DNA from: Przewalskia tangutica
Lineage: Eukaryota; Streptophyta; Magnoliopsida; Solanales; Solanaceae
Reading direction: 5' to 3'
DNA length: 64,000 nucleotides
NCBI GenBank assembly: GCA_029844215.1
Contig: CM056733.1
Coordinates: forward strand, 43,599,142-43,663,141
Below, piece by piece: positions 33,973 through 46,883 of this stretch (position 1 is its first letter; each line of letters begins with the position of its first letter). A program made the position numbers and the translations under genes. Under the pieces are notes generated by a model. That model was not told where the DNA came from. It did no database searches and saw nothing but the letters and a program-made list of their open reading frames with translations.

Positions 33973-36900
33973 TGTAACGACTGCCCGGCCCGGGCATCGT
34001 GCCTTATCCCGCACCCTAGTGATACAATCATCGAGAAAACCAATAAAATAAAACTTTAAACAAGAAACAAGATATATGAACATAAAACAAAGCAACCCAA
34101 TAGTTACCTTCCAATAACATAAATAAATACAACTCTTTCAAAACGAGCTTTAATCCTTTTACAACCCCGCCACAACGATTACATGCACCTCTAAGATTTA
34201 CAACAACTATGACGGACAGGGCTCGCCATACCCCGAATGTACAAGAACCTACAACTCGAGAACACATACCAAAAGATAAGCCTCGGAGAAACGGAGCTTC
34301 CCAAAAGCTGAATCGAGATCCTAAGGCGAGGATCCACGGCCGATGTACCTCTGCGCAGATGAACGCACTTCGGCGAGGTCGATAACAGTACCAAGTATGT
34401 GAAATCGTAAAAATATCAGAATGAAATCATACTAGTCTATATAAAGCGGAGACATGTATGATAACCAAACTACGCTCACAAAAGCAACATGTCGATCGGG
34501 GACTCACGCCTCAAGTCATCACTCAAATATAACTATGGGTCTCACGCCCACAACATCAATCATGTTCGCATCACGGCCGCATGCCCCGACTGCAGACGGT
34601 GTAGACATGTCCATGATGCAACAATAATACCATGCCCCACGGCCACACGCCGAATTCTACCTCGCAGACACGTCCATGTGACATCAACAATAATATCTTT
34701 GGGTGATCAACCACGCCGCACGGCCACATGCCGAATTCTACCTCGTAGACATGTCCATGTAACCACAATAACAATATATCGTAATCAACCCGACCGCACG
34801 GCCGCATGCCCCTAATTCTACCTGTAGACATGTCCATGTGACATCAACAACAAGACAAGAATCAAAATGGAAACATACCCGTGGAATTCTCCATCACCGC
34901 CAAAGACGCCCAAGTAAGTTCTCAACAAGTCGACCGCCTCATCGAGAGCGGAACACGTAAATACCACACTTGCACAACAAAGGCTATCATCACAAGCATA
35001 GGCAAGTTTCACAACAACAAGCATAGGCAAGTTTCACAACATCAAGCATAGGCAAGTTTCACACAACTCAAAGTACTTTCATTTTATGCCAAAGTCTGGG
35101 TTTTTAACCCCAAAGTACTACATACGTTAAGTTCTTTTAAAAGAGATCCATTACTTGTATAAAGTCACACGATACCCGTAGTATTAGAATGACCAACCCA
35201 CATTCCTTTTCAAAATCAAGTAACAACATTCTTTCCTAAGTTCGCTTGCCTAGTTTCAATTACTCAAGCTTCTCATTTTCAAATGCTCAAGTCACTTATT
35301 TTAGAAAGGTTTCATAACTCATAGTCTTAATCTCTTTAAAACAATTGAGTAACATATGTCATATATGTGAGTAGTTTATTCTTGTTATAACGATCTTATT
35401 ACAAAGACCATGATCTAGAAAATGTAATATCATTTTGTCTCATCTTAGCTTCTATGCAGATGGAGGTTTCACCGGTTTTAATACAACACATCATTATTCA
35501 ATACATTTTCCTTTATTAACGCTGCAGTTGGTGCTGTCGATACACATTCTCGATTTCCAAATCAAGAAACATTATCCCTTTAAAAACCAAGTACTCATTA
35601 CTCACGAATGAGGTTTCACACAAACATCCACATTAAAACAAATAAGTTAAGTCTCTTATCTTATAAGACCAAGTCTCTTAACGTCTAACATCAGTAAACC
35701 ATTTTCTTACCTACATAAAGCTGTTATAACCAACTTCCCATAAAGCCGTTATAACACTTTATGTTTCAAACCAATCAAATACATTAAACACATGTACGTC
35801 ACCGCATTACATAGTTACACACATATCATGCTGAAGAGATAGGAAGAGGTTCACATACCTCGCGACGATTTATCGACAATAAGCAAAATGCTCCAAGTAC
35901 TACAACCTTGCTAGCCCTTTCCACTCCTCGAGTAGAATACGCTACTCTTAGTACTTTCACCTATAAAGGTCACAAACGTCTATTAACCCCAAAACACAAG
36001 TTTCTATCTTTCTACGTAAAATTCGAAGACTCCCCGAACAACGTAAATCTCCTCCTCTATCGAGGCCGCCACCAAGCCAACCGTGGGGGTTTACACGCCT
36101 AACCTGACGTGTACAATTCTACTCAAGAATACTACACAAGTCTATCGCAATACCCTATGTAAATACAGTCATGGGCTTTATTCTTCAGGCTTAAGTCAAA
36201 AGACATTGCCGAATACTAAGTATAGTTCCATATATAGTATACTTCAACTATATATTCTAACAAATATGTAATTTCCAATTACAATAGAGGGACAAGATAA
36301 TTACCTCGATAAGCCCAAAATTATCCAAGTTATAATGTCGATCCTGAGCAAGGTTTAGCTCCTACTCCTTGAGCTCCAAACAACCATTAGAAGTTCTAAC
36401 CAACTTCTACTCAAATACTTCAACCAACTATGAAGATTTCCTTGTGGTTTCGGTTTGAGACTAAAGGACAAAAGGTAGTATTCTGACTCTACGTAAAGAG
36501 GTATCTTTGGAATACTACAAGGTACAAGGCTAAGGTATTTTGGTCATTATAACAATACTAGAGAAGTATTTCAATACCACGAGGAGGGTATTATACGAAA
36601 ACAACTAGCAGTGGGGTACCCCACTGGCCAGCACCACATGAGTGGGAACCCTCGGCCAAAGGCCACACGAAAAGGGGGAGGGGGAAGGCTCTCGGCAACG
36701 AGCTCACAAAGGGGGAGGAGAGGGTTTCAAGACTTCGAAGTTTTTGGAATGGATGAAGTCTTCACACTTAGTGGGTATTTATAGCAACACCAAAGGCCAA
36801 CCAAGGGCCAAGATCCTTCCAAGTGTATAGCAAGTGTAAGGGCAAGATTAAGCCAAGTGCACCCTAAACCCTACTCCACAAAACACTCCACAAAACACTC

Positions 36901-37483
36901 CACAAAACAAGCCACAAAGCAAGGCACACTTCAAGGGCCACCCAAGTGCCAACCCACCTCGACCGCCTCCAAATCGTCCAACGAGGTGACAAGTGTCACC
37001 CTCCCGTTGGTCCAAAAGGTTTCGTCTCTGAAAAATCCGCAAAAATACAAAACGACATAGCGAAATTTTCCTTCGCAAGTTATGTAAAACGTTTAAAAAA
37101 ACGACTCTAACCAAAGTGTTGTGCACAAATGTCATTCGCCTAAGCCACCTAGGCGGGGTGACACGTGTCACCCTCCTATTGGCCCTCAAAAACGTCTTCG
37201 AAAAATATCCACAATGGCCAAAATCTCGAAAACAAAGTGGGCCCTACAAAATCAGAATTTCTCCGTGGGCCCACGTGACCATTTCCAAAAATAAAATCTC
37301 AAAATTCTAATATAATCTATGAAGTCCAAATACCAAACTGGGAATCCAATTCCCATTAACGAACCTTTTCTTCACAAATAACCGGAAACTTTTCCGAAAA
37401 CTCACATCTTTCTTTCTTTTCAAAATTTCTGCCAGATTTCAGATGACGTCCTCACATACATACTCGAACTCACGGGTATAACA
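33973..37483 (-). repeat. 5' LTR of E (3.51 kb, mosaic)
   Basis: Partner of 28262-31746 with the same mosaic U3. The group 1 part is about 37135-37483 and the group 2 part is inward of it. TATA is at 36776-36783. Both LTRs share the junction, so it existed before this insertion. Confidence 0.9.
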
Positions 37484-37490
37484 AGCACAT

Positions 37491-40400
37491 TGTTATACCC
37501 GTATTTCCGCAGTATGCACGTAAGGACGCACGAGAAAATTTGAAACTTTTGATTTGTCGCCGAATTAGACTTTGTGCACAACACCCGCTTAGAGTCGCCG
37601 ACTAAACGCTTTCACGCCTTTCGTAGGGGAATTTCCGGCTATGTCATTTTTAATTTTATGCGGATTTTTCCGAGAGGCGAAACGTGTTGGACCAACGAGA
37701 GGCGCCACTTGGCACCCTCCCATCAAGTGACTTGAAGGATCGGTTTGGACGAAATGAAGAGGTGGAGTTGGTAGGATATTTTGTGTGTTAGTTGGTTAAG
37801 GACACACGGGTGAATCTGCCCTACACTTGCAGGCACTTGGCTAGATCTTGGCCATTGGTTGCCTTGGCTTGTGCTATAAATACCCTCTAAGGTTGATGAA
37901 CTTCTTCATCCATTCCAAATATTTCCTAAGTGTTAAAGTCCCTCCCTCTCCTCTTGTTTGACTCTCGCCCAAGAGCCCCTCCCTAGATAGGCCTTTGTGG
38001 CCGAGAGCCTCCCCTCTCCCCTTTGTGGTGGCCGTGGGTACCCCTAGCCTAGTGTTTTCGTGATAAATACCCCCTCTTGGTAGAAATACTCTCAAAAGTA
38101 TTGTTATAATGCCCAAATTACCTTAGCCTTATACCTTGTTGTATTCTAAGGTTATACCTTACGAAAAGCCCGTAAATACTATTATACTTACTGTCACCAC
38201 CAAACCGAAACCCTAGGAAAATCTCCATAGTCCGTTGAGTATTGTGTAAGTTGGTTAGAACTTCTGGGTGGTTTAGAGCGGTTGAGCGCCTGAGTCGAGC
38301 TAAACGATTGCCCAGATCGACTTTATACTTGGATAATTATGGGCTTATTGAGGTAAATATCTTGTCCTCTATTGTAATAGAAATTACATATTGTTAATAT
38401 ATAGTTGAAGTATACTATATATAGAATCAACGTAGTTATTGGCAATGTCTTTTGACTTAAGCTCGAATAATACTTACGGAATGTCTTGCGACTTAAGCCC
38501 GAATTTGAAGAAGATTATCGAATCGTAATTACTTAGGGTCAGACATGAGACTTGTGAAGTAGTACCGGAGTAGAATTGTACCCTGCTAGGTTAGATGTAT
38601 AACCCCCTGGTTGGCGTAGCCGCCGATAGAGGAGGAGATTTACGCTGTTGTGGGGAGTGTCACAATTTTCTCAGAGAATGTTCTACGAAGAGACCTTATG
38701 TTAATAAGCGCTGTGGCCTTATAGGTGGAAGTACTATGCGTGGCGCGATCTACTTGGCTTAGGGAGTAGCCGCGTTTGAGGTACTTGAGCGCTTTGCTAT
38801 TAGTCGATAATCGTCGCGAGGTATGTGAACCTCTTCCTATCTCTTCTAGCATGATATGTGTGAACTATGTAGTACGGTAGAGACGCATACGTGCTAAATG
38901 TATTTGATTGGTGTAAAACATAAAGTGTTATAACGGCTTTATGGGAAGTTGGTTATAACAGCTTTATGTTAGTAAGAACATACATGTGGTTTTTAAAAGG
39001 TAACTGATCTGAACTATAACGTACTTGTTATGTGTTAATAAAGAACTTGAAGTATTTCAAAAGATTTTTGAATCATTTTGAAAGAAGAAGTAATACTTGG
39101 TTTTTGAAAACTTAAGAGTTATACTAGCTTTATGGGAAGTTAGGTATAACGGCTTAAGAATGTTTTATCGATTTCGAAATCGAATGTATCGACAAACCAC
39201 CGCAGCGTTAATAAAAGGAAATGTTTTGACTAATTAAGTATTATTAAAACCGAGAAACTTCCATCCGCATAAGCTAAGATGAGACAAAATGATATTTCCT
39301 AGATCACGGTCACTGTAATAAGATTGTTATAAACAAGAATATCCTACTCACATATAAGACTTATGTTTCTCAGATAGTTTTAAGGAGAATTATATTCTCA
39401 AATGAATAAGACTATGAACTACGAAACCTTTCTAAAATGAGAAACTTGAACATTGGAAATTAGGCAAACTTGATCATTGGAAAAGAATGTTGCTACTTGA
39501 TTTTACAAAGAGAAGTAATTGATTTACTTTAAAAGGATAGTCACCTATTTTATACTACGTATTGTGTGACATTGTGAAAGTAACGATCTTTTAAAGAGTT
39601 GATGTATGAAGTACTTTGGGGATAAAACCCGATTTTGTTAATCATATAGTAGAAGTACCTTGTGTGAACAACTTGATTGTATTGGTTTGTGATAGCCTTG
39701 TAATACTTTCTTGATTGCTGATAAGTAAACGTGTTGGGATGCTACGTGTGTTAGTATCTTGTGATGTTTGTGTGAAGCGGGTTTCTTGATTGTGCTATTT
39801 AACTATCGTTATGATAGTATTGTGGCATTCATCTCTTGAGATGATTCCGGTTAAGCCGCCTCCACGCGGGTAGACTCAGCGGTCGATGGACCTATGATTC
39901 GAGAATACCTCACGCAGTCCCGGCCTATGCGCGGAACTACGAGTTCCGTGTTAGTGACGCCCTTACGGGCACGCGGCCTCGCGCCACGCGATCGCAAGTC
40001 CGTGACGATGCCGGGAGTAGCTACCCTCGACGCGGGAATGCCTCACGCGGGCCGATGAGATTGGCCTACGCGAGTGCGGAGTTCCGTGGTTAGACGCTGC
40101 ACATCGATATCGCGCAAGTGGCCGCCTTTGATCATGCGACGGCCTAGACGATCTTATGATACGATTCACGACCTTGTTGGTACCGTGGGTTTTTAGTAGT
40201 CGGCTATGCCTTCGCATTTACCCCCGCATGCTTTATTATGACACAGTGGGACCCGTGTTCGTGTGTGTTCCTCGTGCTTTTATATCATAGATCGCCAGCT
40301 GGCGAAGGTATCCCACGCGCATGATTGATGTTGTGGGCCCGAGACCCATTGTTATACTTGAGTGATGACTGAGGGCGTGAGTCCCGACTTGACATGATCG

Positions 40401-40916
40401 CTGGTTGTAAATCGTAGTTTGGTTATCATACATGTCTCCCGCTTTATATGATCGCTATGATTTCATTTACGTGATGTATTTTCGGGCCACATACTGCACT
40501 GCCAGATCGACCTCTTCGGGCCGCGTCATGCCGCAGTTGAGGTACACCGCCGTTGATCCTAGCTCTCGTGGTCACGCCAAATATTGGGAAGCTCCGCTTC
40601 TCGAGGCTTATCACGTATAGTCCCCTCGTAGTAAGTGTTTACATTCGTGGTTCAAGGGCCCCGTCCCGCCATTGTTGTCGTATCATTCTTAGAGGTCCAG
40701 AGTATCACAGGCGTGGTTTGTAAAAAAGGATTAAACTGCTCATGTTGAAAAAGTCGCTATTTATATATATACCGAAGGTAACCGCTTTTGGTTAGCCTGC
40801 CTTCTTATTTCATCGCTTTATTACATCGTTTCATGTATTGTCTTTATGTTCCGATTACTCGATGTATGTCTACTGGGTGCCCGGTAGGCACGACCACGCC
40901 CGGTTCGGTCGTGACA
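37491..40916 (+). repeat. 5' LTR of F (group 2)
   Basis: Colinear with 43434-46883. It has GCCATTGGTT (37851) and TATAAATA (37875-37882). U3 has GCGCCACTTGGCACC in place of a CACGTG palindrome. Two 36-base units lie near 38432. Confidence 0.93.
37851..37882 (+). promoter_or_regulatory. F core promoter: CCAAT and TATA boxes
   Basis: GCCATTGGTT (inverted CCAAT), then TATAAATA at 37875-37882. The 3' LTR has TATATATA instead (from about 43824). Confidence 0.7.
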
Positions 40917-40920
40917 AAAG

Positions 40921-40931
40921 TGGTATCGAGC
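40921..40931 (+). other. F primer-binding site
   Basis: TGGTATCGAGC, 4 bases after the 5' LTR. Confidence 0.85.
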
Positions 40932-40973
40932 GCTTAATCCTGAAAGTGTCTACGCATCAGATCCAAGAGTCTT

Positions 40974-41004
40974 GATTATCGGTGTGCGCACCACACCAAT
41001 AATC
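40974..41004 (+). other. F leader hairpin
   Basis: Arms GATTATCGGTGTG and CACACCAATAATC. The loop and stem top hold the self-complementary GTGCGCAC. Confidence 0.75.
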
Positions 41005-41111
41005 GTGAGGCTATAGGATATTTAGGATTGGTTTCTATTCTTCTCACTCCGAGATCGTGCCTTAGAGCCGTGTTGTAAGTTGACCTCCGACGAAATTCTT
41101 TCCTTATCGTT

Positions 41112-41790
41112 ATGCTCCGCAGGGCAACCCGAGCCCAGAGGCGCGCAAGGCGGAGCCGCGAGTAGAGTTCAGAGGTGGCGAGGCACAGCCCAATCTTTAC
41201 CTAGGTAGTGCTTCAATCGGGAGTTTTGCGACGCCACTAGCCCCAAGCAGAGTTTAGTACGGCGGCAAAGATGCTTATCGCGCCATGATATATGAACCTT
41301 CGCCCACGACCGAACAGAGAATATAGATCGCCAAGGGACAACCTCACATTAGCTATAGATTTGGCTACCGCAGAGTATACCGATGTACCGCGAGTCTTGA
41401 GGACTATCTAAAAGAGGGTTGTGCAAGAGTAATTCTTCGCTAGGCTTCGAGCATGGCACGTGCACGGCTTATGCGCAGCAGCCGAGACGCAGTAGATCGA
41501 CGTTAACGGGCGACGAGAAGAGGCCGAGCAAAGAAGGTCCTTTGGTAACTTTCGAGGCGAGTCGCCTCACCAGATTAGATTTGCACCTCCACTGCGCGTA
41601 ACGATCCTCCACGGTTCGTGACGTTCGAGTACGCAGGAGTTGGTCAACCTGTGGCTTCCTGCTCACAGGCGATGCACGCCATCCCGGGAATGTCATCTTT
41701 TAGGTCGGGTACTTGTTGCATCGGCGACCGCCGATCCGTGTCAAGAGAGTGTCCTCAGGAGGACTTAGCCTTCGTGATCGGTGGGTAGTT
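41112..41790 (+). pseudogene. F gag remnant (shortened, frameshifted)
   Basis: The start ATG at 41112 opens a text like MPPRRATRAQ. Little of the central gag domain is left: only about 680 bases lie between start and nucleocapsid, against about 1.1 kb in B1 and E. A zinc-knuckle segment is readable near 41705-41765 (GTCCIG, then RECPQEDLAFVIGG in a neighbouring frame). It is probably internally deleted as well as frameshifted. Confidence 0.68.
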
Positions 41791-42480
41791 TGTCATCTCC
41801 TCACTTTGCGCCTACGGCGTGTTTGATTAGAACGACTAAGGAGTGAAGAAGAGATATAGATATATCTTTAACCCTCAGAGATCGCATGTGTGATAAGTGA
41901 GTATACCTTAAGTGCTATGTTCTGATAGCAGTGTGTTAGTCGTGATTAGATCATGGTTGTTTAACCGAGTAAGATTTTGGGGGATAGAGAAGGTGAGCCT
42001 TAGAATGTTTACGTAAAGACCTTGCAGGTGCGCCATCTCGTAAAGGTGTAGCATTATGTTTGATCCTTATCGGAGTGCATAGTGCACGTGAGTTATGTTT
42101 GGGATAGGTCCCTAGTAGTATTGAATGAAAGGGGGTAGTTGAGCTAAGAAGACCGCCAGGTTTTCGTAACGTGATTAGTGAGACTGCTCCGGACGGGAAC
42201 TAGTGTTGTGCTCGCCGACGGTCGGATTGAGGCCATGATGCGGGTCAACCCGCCGCCTCTTGGGCGCGGGGGTCAGTTGTGGTGGTCCCGCCGTGGTAGG
42301 GTCACGAGGGTGTTAGGCCCAAGTTTAGTTAACCAAACAGATGAGTTCGTGGACGCGCTCGACCATGGTCGGGCCGACGGGGCAGCCCATCGTGTTCTTC
42401 GGTCGGACCGCTCACTTGGCGTTGTTGTACCGTAAAGGTTGTAAGTCGCACGGTGCCTACCTTCACCTTATGACATGTGA
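41791..42480 (+). other. F pol-replacing segment
   Basis: Shares GAGCTAAGAAGACCGCCAGG (about 42139), GTGGTGGTCCCGC and GTGTTAGGCCCAAGTTTAG (about 42311) with B1 and, on the minus strand, with H and E. No protein motif is recognised. Confidence 0.72.
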
Positions 42481-42559
42481 AGTCCCGTTACTACGCTGTT
42501 TTCGCTCGAAGTTATACCAGCAGAGTTAGGAACTCGCGAGTCTCAGACCGCATTCGCCT

Positions 42560-43110
42560 CGGCCGGTGTGTAGATTTCGTGGGTAGTTGTGGGATTGTTG
42601 TCTCTGTTGAGGAGTGTTTTAGCTACCATTTCGCTTTCGAATGTCGCTTTATGACGCCGTAGGGGCGAAGTGTAAGTTGCTTGGCCGATTGGTTCGATGT
42701 TGGCAAGAATCGATAGTTGGTTCAGCTTGTTCCAGCAGACCGTGGATAGGTAAAGCTTGTCTAGAAGAGGTTCCGCAAACTGCAGAAATCGTATGCGGAT
42801 GATTGGCGCGACGACGCCAGAGTTCCGCCGACGGTCGGTCTTCTTGAAAGTACCACCCCGTCATGTGACGAGTTTGGAATACAGAGGAACTTAGCCCGAG
42901 TTACTTTGGGCCCTTTTGAGTTCATGTGAAGAATAGGCCAGGTTGCCTATATGTTAGCAATTGCCGTCCGACTTAGGAGGCAGTACGTCCGGTCTTTCGT
43001 ATTGTTATGATCGGGAAAGTATCAGAGAATCCATCCAGAGTGTTCCCAGTTAATGATGACCACGTTAGAGATAGTGACCCCGGGTTTTGGAAACTGAAGC
43101 AGTATCAGAA
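42560..43110 (+). pseudogene. F integrase C-terminal scrap
   Basis: Frameshifted remains of the integrase end. Text like WFDVGK (about 42690), then FQQTVDR-type coding (about 42730), RIGQVAY-like coding (about 42930), and VRPVFRIVMIGKVSENPSRVF (about 42985-43050). No catalytic core precedes it. The same scrap is in H but not in B1 or E, so two subtypes of non-autonomous element exist here. Confidence 0.75.
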
Positions 43111-43398
43111 ATGTGGAAAGAGTTCGAGTATACGACATCCTCGTGGATCGCAGCGTTCGGCACCATTTGTTGGGTCGCCGAGCAAGGCTCGCGACAAAGT
43201 GACAAAATGGTATCTACGACGAGTACAGAGAGAATGAGCTCGCATGGCGAGCATAGGTGATGATTAGAGGTGTTTTCCTCGCGGGCTTAGATGCGGTATT
43301 TGTGCGGTTGTTTCTATGGCCATGTGTGGCAAGGATTGTTCTCGTAAGTATAGTAGTGAAGACTATACTGGCGCACGTTTGTTTTGAGACTTAGAAGG

Positions 43399-43433
43399 AA
43401 CATTCGGGACGAATGTTTCTAAGGAGGGGAGAA
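43399..43433 (+). other. F polypurine tract with upstream hairpin
   Basis: AACATTCGGGACGAATGTT (43399-43417), then TCTAAGGAGGGGAGAA. This is the clearest copy. Confidence 0.9.
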
Positions 43434-46400
43434 TGTTATACCCCGTATTTCCAGAGTATGTACGTAAGGACGTACGTAGAAAATTTGAAACTTTTGATTT
43501 GGCTTGGCCGAATTAGACTTTGTGCACAACACCCGGTTAGAGTCGTTTTTCGACGAAACGTTTTCACAGCTTTCGTAGGGGAATTTCCGGCTATGTCATT
43601 TTTAATTTTTGCGGATTTTTCCGAGAGACGAACGTGTTGACCAACGAGAGGGCGCCACTTGGCACCCTCCCATCGCGGACTTGAAGGATCGGTTTGGACG
43701 AAATGAAGAGCGGAGTTGGTAGGATATTTTGTGTGGTAGTTGGTTGGCGACACACGGGTGAATCTCGCCCTACACTTGCTAGGCACTGCTAGATCTCGCC
43801 ATTGGTTGGCCTTGGCTTGTGCTATATATAGCCCTCTAAGGTTGATGTACTTCTTCATCCATTCCAAATATTTCCTAAGTGTTAAAGTCCCTCCCTCTCC
43901 CCTCTTGTTTGACTCTCGCCCAAGAGCCCTCCCTAGATAGGCCTCAGGGTCGCAGAGCCTCCCCTCTCCTCAGGCCGTGGGTACCCCTAGCCTAGTGTTT
44001 TCGTGATAAATACCCCCTCTTGGTAGAAATACTCTCAAAAGTATTGTTATAATGCCCAAATTACCTTAGCCTTATACCTTGTTGTATTCTAAGGTTATAC
44101 CTTTACGAAAAGCCCAGAAATACTATTATACTTACTGTCACCACCAAACCGAAACCCTAGGAAAATCTCCATAGTCCGTTGAGTATTGTGTAGAAGTTGG
44201 TTAGAACTTCTAAGGGTGGTTTAGAGCGGTTGAGCGCCTGAGTCGAGCTAAACGATTGCCCAGATCGACTTTATACTTGGATAATTATGGGCTTATTGAG
44301 GTAAATATCTTGTCCTCTATTGTAATAGAAATTACATATTGTTAGAATATATAGTTGAAGTATACTATATATAGAATCGAACGTAGTTATTGGCAATGTC
44401 TTTTGACTTAAGCCCGAATAATACTTACGCAATGTCTCGCGACTTAAGCCCGAATTTGAAGATTATCGAATCAGAATTACTTAGGTCATTACAAGAGACT
44501 TGTGAAGTAGTACCGTGAGTAGAATTGTACCTGTTAGTGGTTAGATGATAACCCCCGGTTGGCTTGGTAGCCTACGATAGAGGAGGAGATTTACGCCGCC
44601 ATGTGGGGAGGTCGCGAATTTTCTGTAGAATGTTCTACGAAGAGACCTTATGTTAATAAGTCACTTGTGGCCTTATAGGTGGAAGTACTATGCGTGGCGC
44701 GATCTACTTGGCTTAGGAGTAGCCGCGGTTTGAGGTACTTGAGCGCTTTTGCTATTAGTCGATAATCGTCGCGAGGTATGTGAACCTCTTCCTATCTCTT
44801 CTAGCATGATATGTGTGAACTATGTAGTACGGTAGACGCATACGTGCTAAATGTATTTGATTGGTTTAAAACATTAAGTGTTATAACGGCTTTATGGGAA
44901 GTTGGTTATAACAGCTTTATGTTAGTAAGAACATACATGTGGTTTTTAAAAAGGTAACTGATTTGAACTATAACTGGCTTGTTATGTGTTAATAAAGAAC
45001 TTGAAGTATTTCAAAAGATTTTTGAATCATTTTGAAAGAAGAAGTAATACTTGGTTTTTGAAAACTTAAGAGTTATACTAGCTTTATGGGAAGTTAGGTA
45101 TAACGGCTTAAGAATGTTTTATCGATTTGAAATCGAATGTGTATCGACAAACCACCGCAAATGCTAATAAAAGGAAATGTTTTGACTAATTAAGTATTAT
45201 TAAAACCAAGAGAAACTTCCATCCGCATAGAAGCTAAGATGAGACAAAATGATATTTCCTAGATCATGGTCATTGTAATAAGATTGTTATAAACAAGAAT
45301 ATCCTACTCACATATAAGACTTATGTTTCTCGATAGTTTTAAGGAGAATTATATTCTCAAATGAATAAGACTATGAACTTTAAACCTTTCTAAAATGAGA
45401 AACTTGAACATTGGAAATTAGGCAAACTTGATCATTGGAAAAGAATGTTGCTACTTGATTTTACAAAGAGAAGTAATTGATTTACTTTAAAAGGATAGTC
45501 ACTCTATTTTATACTACGTATTGTGTGACATTGTGAAAGTAACGATCTTTTAAAGAGTTGATGTATGAAGTACTTTGGGGATAAAACCCGATTTTGTTAA
45601 TCATATAGTAGAAGGTACCTTGTGTGAACAACTTGATTGTATTGGTTTGTGATAGCCTTGTAATACTTTCTTGATTGCTGATAAGTAAACGTGTTGGGAT
45701 GCTACGTGTGTTAGTATCTTGTGATGTTTGTGTGAAGCGGGTTTCTTGATTGTGCTATTTAACTATCACGTTATGATAGTATTGTGGCATTCATCTCGAG
45801 ATGATTCCGGGTTAAGCCGCCTCCGACGCGGGTAGACTCAAAGCGTCGATGGACCTATGATTCGAGAATACCTCACGCAGTCCCGGCCTATGCGCGAACT
45901 ACGAGTTCCGTGTTAGTGTACGCCCTTTATGGGCACGCGGTCCTCGTGGCTACGCGATCGCAAGTCCGTGACGATGCCGGGAGTAGCTACCTCGACGCGG
46001 GAATGCCTCACGCGGGCCGATGAGATTGGCCTACGCGAGTCGCGGAGTTCCGTGGTTAGACGCAGACATCGATATCGCGGGCAAGTGGCCGCCTTTGATC
46101 ATGCGACGGCCCAGACAGATCTTATGATACGCTTCATGACCTTGTTGGTACCGTGGGTTTTTAGTAGTCGGCTATGCCTTCGCATTACCCCGCATGCTTT
46201 ATTATGACACGTGGGACCCGTGTTCGTGTGTGTTCCTCGTGCTTTTATATCATGATCGCCAGCTGGGAAGGTATCCCACGCATGATTGATGTTGTGGGCC
46301 CGAGACCCATTGTTATACTTGAGTGATGACTTGAGGGCGTGAGTCCCGACTTGACATGATCGCTTTGTTGTAAATCGTAGTTTGGTTATCATACATGTCT

Positions 46401-46883
46401 CCCGCTTTATATGATCGCTATGATTTCATTTACGATGTATTTTCGCCACATACTCTGCACTGATCGACCTCCTTCGGGCCGCGTCATGCCGCAGTCGAGG
46501 TACACCGCCGTTGATCCTAGCTCGTGGTCACGCCAGCGTTGGGAAGCTCCGCTTCTCCGAGGCTTATCAGTGGTATAGTCCTCGTAGAGTGTTTACATTC
46601 AGGGTTTGGCGGCCCCGCCCCGCCAGTGTTGTCGTATCATTCTTAGCGGTCTGTAGTATCGTTGGGCGGTGGTTTGTAAAAAGGATTAAACTGCTCATGT
46701 TGAAAAAGTCGCTATTTATATATATACCGGTAACCGCTTTTGGTTAGCTTTGCCTTCTTATTTCACTGTTTTATTACACTGGTTTCATGTATTGTCTTTA
46801 TGTTCCGCTGATTACTCTGATGTATGTCTACTTGGGTGCCCGGGGTAAGGCACCAGTCACGGGCCCGGGTTCGGGTCGTGACA
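43434..46883 (+). repeat. 3' LTR of F
   Basis: TGTTATACCCCGTATTTCC to GGGTTCGGGTCGTGACA. Partner of 37491-40916. Confidence 0.94.

Larger units (their letters stand above)
28262..37483 (-). mobile_element. Element E: non-autonomous Ty3/gypsy element with mosaic LTRs
   Basis: Complete on the minus strand: 5' LTR 33973-37483, primer-binding site, leader hairpin, gag, pol-replacing segment, polypurine tract and 3' LTR 28262-31746. No pol motif is visible. Its internal region matches B1 (same gag, same replacement segment, no integrase scrap). The target duplication is not clear: TCAAA lies on the left and AGCAC on the right. Only 7 bases of D separate it from F. Confidence 0.9.
37491..46883 (+). 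mobile_element. Element F: non-autonomous Ty3/gypsy element
   Basis: Bounded by TGTTATACCC (37491) and GGGTCGTGACA (46883). An exact duplication CACAT lies at 37486-37490 and 46884-46888. LTRs are 3.43 and 3.45 kb. The internal region is 2.5 kb: primer-binding site, hairpin, gag, pol-replacing segment, integrase C-terminal scrap and polypurine tract. It lies in D, next to its 48-base array. Confidence 0.94.

Noticed and set aside
28257..37488. A target duplication for E
   Set aside because: TCAAA and AGCAC do not match. The site lies in repetitive D sequence and cannot be resolved.
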